44,143 nucleotides of DNA from Bacteroidota bacterium (lineage in GTDB: Bacteria > Bacteroidota > Bacteroidia > Flavobacteriales > Weeksellaceae), in NCBI GenBank assembly GCA_023394415.1, contig JAEXAR010000023.1, forward strand, positions 1-44,143. The letters run 5' to 3'. A program made the translations under genes and the position numbers. Within the stretch, counting starts at the first letter, position 1; each line of letters starts with the position of its first letter. This document shows, one piece after another, positions 42,717-44,143 of the stretch. The notes under the pieces were generated by a model, which was not told where the DNA came from, searched no databases, and worked only from the letters and a program-made list of their open reading frames with translations.

Positions 42717-42996
42717 AATTACTGAAAAAGCAGAAAAAGATTTAGAACAAATTGATGAGTATGTCTTGAATCGTTGGAGCAATAATGTTCTTATGGATTT
42801 TTATAATAAATTCGAAAAGATAATAGAAAATATTGCAAGCGGAAAAATAGTTTATCAGATCCACGAAAATACCAACTATTCAAAGGTTTTAATTACCAAA
42901 CATAATATGCTTGTTTATCATAAAACAGAGAATAAAATTACGATTATTCGTATCATTAATAATTTTCAATCTGAAGAAAATAGGAAGGTTTTATAA
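42706..42996 (+). CDS. RelE/ParE-superfamily toxin
   Basis: A 96-aa protein of the RelE/ParE fold: MQIEITEKAEKDLEQIDEYV is the typical opening helix, KVLITKHNMLVYHKTE and ITIIRIINNFQ are the core strands. ParE-type members poison gyrase and RelE-type members cut mRNA; which applies cannot be decided here. It overlaps the upstream antitoxin gene by 11 nt. Confidence 0.85.
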   Translation: MQIEITEKAEKDLEQIDEYVLNRWSNNVLMDFYNKFEKIIENIASGKIVYQIHENTNYSKVLITKHNMLVYHKTENKITIIRIINNFQSEENRKVL

Positions 42997-43060
42997 TTTG
43001 TTTTTCGTAACTTTCTAAAGGAAAATGATACTAATTATTAAACATTAAAAAATTTAAACT

Positions 43061-43996
43061 ATGTCATATTTAGGAATTTTAGCATTTTTAGGAGCATTAA
43101 TCTTATTTGCTTCTTTCTTTATTGTAAAACAGCAAACTGCTGCTATTATTGAGCGTTTCGGAAAATTACAATCGGTTCGTCACGCCGGTTTTCATTTAAA
43201 AATTCCGGTGATAGACCAGATTTCTAAGCGTATTAATCTGAGAATTCAACAGTTGGATGTGATGATCGATACCAAAACGTTGGATAACGTTTTCGTGAAA
43301 ATGAAAGTTTCTGTGCAGTATCAGGTTATCAAAGACCAAGTTGCAGATGCCTTCTATAAATTGGAATATCCGGAAGGACAGATTACGGCTTACGTTTTCG
43401 ATGTGGTGCGTGCCGAAGTTCCAAAAATGAAACTTGACGATGTTTTCGTTCGTAAAGATGATATCGCGATTGCCGTAAAAAGCGAACTTCAGGAAGCCAT
43501 GCAAAGTTATGGTTACGACATCATCAAAGCATTAGTAACTGACATTGATCCGGATGAACAAGTGAAACATGCGATGAACAGAATTAATGCTGCAGAACGT
43601 GAAAAAACGGCTGCAGAATACGAATCTGAAGCTCAAAGAATCAGAATTGTTGCCGTAGCAAAAGCTGAAGCAGAATCTAAAAAACTTCAAGGACAAGGTA
43701 TTGCCGACCAAAGAAGAGAAATTGCCAAAGGTTTGAAAGAATCTGTAGAAATGCTGAATCACGTGAATATCAACGCTGCGGAAGCCTCTGCCTTAATCGT
43801 GGTAACACAACATTACGATACACTTCACTCTGTTGGAGCGAATAACAGAAGTAATTTGGTTTTATTGCCAAACTCTCCAACAGCGGCAAGTTCTATGTTG
43901 AATGATTTGGTGGTATCAATGGCGGCAACACAAAAAATGGATGATTTAACGAAAGGTAATCTTCCAAATCCGCCGAAACAGCACGGTCACGGATAA
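43061..43996 (+). CDS. SPFH/Band 7-family membrane protein (stomatin-like)
   Basis: A 311-aa protein with an N-terminal membrane helix (YLGILAFLGALILFASFFI), an SPFH domain from about residue 22 to 190 (QTAAIIERFGKL, HAGFHLKIPVID, VFDVVRAEVPKMKLDDVF), an Ala/Glu-rich coiled coil about 180-235 (NAAEREKTAAEYESEAQRI), and a C-terminal oligomerisation region. Such proteins form membrane-associated cages or microdomains. No NfeD or protease partner is adjacent. Confidence 0.93.
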   Translation: MSYLGILAFLGALILFASFFIVKQQTAAIIERFGKLQSVRHAGFHLKIPVIDQISKRINLRIQQLDVMIDTKTLDNVFVKMKVSVQYQVIKDQVADAFYKLEYPEGQITAYVFDVVRAEVPKMKLDDVFVRKDDIAIAVKSELQEAMQSYGYDIIKALVTDIDPDEQVKHAMNRINAAEREKTAAEYESEAQRIRIVAVAKAEAESKKLQGQGIADQRREIAKGLKESVEMLNHVNINAAEASALIVVTQHYDTLHSVGANNRSNLVLLPNSPTAASSMLNDLVVSMAATQKMDDLTKGNLPNPPKQHGHG

Positions 43997-44023
43997 AAAT
44001 TATTATAAAAGAACGCCTCGAAA

Positions 44024-44056
44024 TGGACTGCCCCCAAAAAGTTAGACACTTTTTAG
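44024..44056 (+). repeat. Left inverted repeat of an IS3-type element
   Basis: TGGACTGCCCCCAAAAAGTT and the following TAGACA are typical IS150-group ends of Bacteroidetes. CCCCAAAAAG and CTTTTTAGGGG within the first 40 bp can also fold back. The element starts about 28 bp after the SPFH stop. Confidence 0.75.
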
Positions 44057-44067
44057 GGGCATTTTTT

Positions 44068-44143
44068 ATGGGGAAAAGTAAATATTCAGTAGACTTTAAA
44101 TTAAAAGCTATAAAGAGATATCACAAAGGTGACATTGGAACAG
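44068..44143 (+). mobile_element. IS3-family (IS150 group) OrfA, N-terminal part
   Basis: The ATG at 44068 opens a frame that runs to the window edge (25 codons) and reads MGKSKYSVDFKLKAIKRYHK, the usual start of the HTH of IS3/IS150 OrfA proteins. The inverted repeat directly upstream supports the call. Completeness and the OrfAB frameshift cannot be seen. Confidence 0.8.

Noticed and set aside
1..44143. tRNA or rRNA genes
   Set aside because: No cloverleaf-like sequence with a CCA end or conserved TTCGA arm, and no rRNA-like stretch, was noticed by eye; a tRNAscan search was not possible.

Overview
The window looks like chromosome from a flavobacterium of the Chryseobacterium/Kaistella/Epilithonimonas group (Weeksellaceae). 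This rests on several things: AT-rich DNA, repeated Bacteroidetes-type -7 promoter boxes (TAnnTTTG, sometimes with a TTG about 17-20 bp upstream), a VEB/PER/CIA-like class A beta-lactamase, a monomeric isocitrate dehydrogenase, a long-form urocanate hydratase and a one-chain glycine dehydrogenase. This is inference from protein families; no database was searched. Both ends are cut inside insertion sequences: an IS982-type transposase on the left and an IS3/IS150-type OrfA on the right.

Layout. 0.3-3 kb: LytS/LytTR-type two-component pair. 3-5.5 kb: minus-strand operon of two equal-length M23 peptidase paralogues with a class A beta-lactamase between them. 5.6-9.8 kb: Gfo/Idh/MocA oxidoreductase, protein-L-isoaspartate methyltransferase, SDR and a lipoprotein serine hydrolase of beta-lactamase fold. 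9.9-12.7 kb: urocanate hydratase and small genes. 12.7-17.3 kb: a frameshifted cysteine-motif/TonB-plug protein, a TonB-dependent receptor and a convergent S41 protease. 17.5-19.1 kb: ECF sigma factor with a membrane protein. 19.2-20.9 kb: TrpB2-type tryptophan synthase beta chain behind a complete, unannotated trp attenuator. 21-24.2 kb: unknown secreted protein and icd. 24.3-30.5 kb: PPOX-family protein, a tiny membrane protein, then a minus-strand DNA-repair block (Nei-like glycosylase, topoisomerase IB, LigD, Ku). 30.6-35.4 kb: thiol peroxidase, Crp/Fnr regulator and a run of VOC, DUF1801 and SRPBCC genes, the last broken by an amber codon. 35.5-38 kb: unknown 355-aa protein, a candidate structured RNA, tandem repeats around a J-domain protein, and a small Cys-rich protein. 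38-44 kb: gcvP, dgt, a ParE-like toxin-antitoxin pair and an SPFH protein.

The most striking find is the trp attenuator at about 20.68-20.88 kb on the minus strand: a consensus promoter, a 25-codon leader peptide with three consecutive Trp codons, mutually exclusive 1:2 and 2:3 pairings, and a 3:4 terminator with a U-run. The trpB2 gene behind it has an in-frame TAG in its expected N-terminal extension, so translation probably starts at an internal ATG. Other points worth checking are the M23-bla-M23 arrangement, the NHEJ/TopIB/Nei block, the structured element at 36.6 kb, short tandem repeats near three genes, and three coding lesions (one frameshift, two amber codons) in 44 kb.
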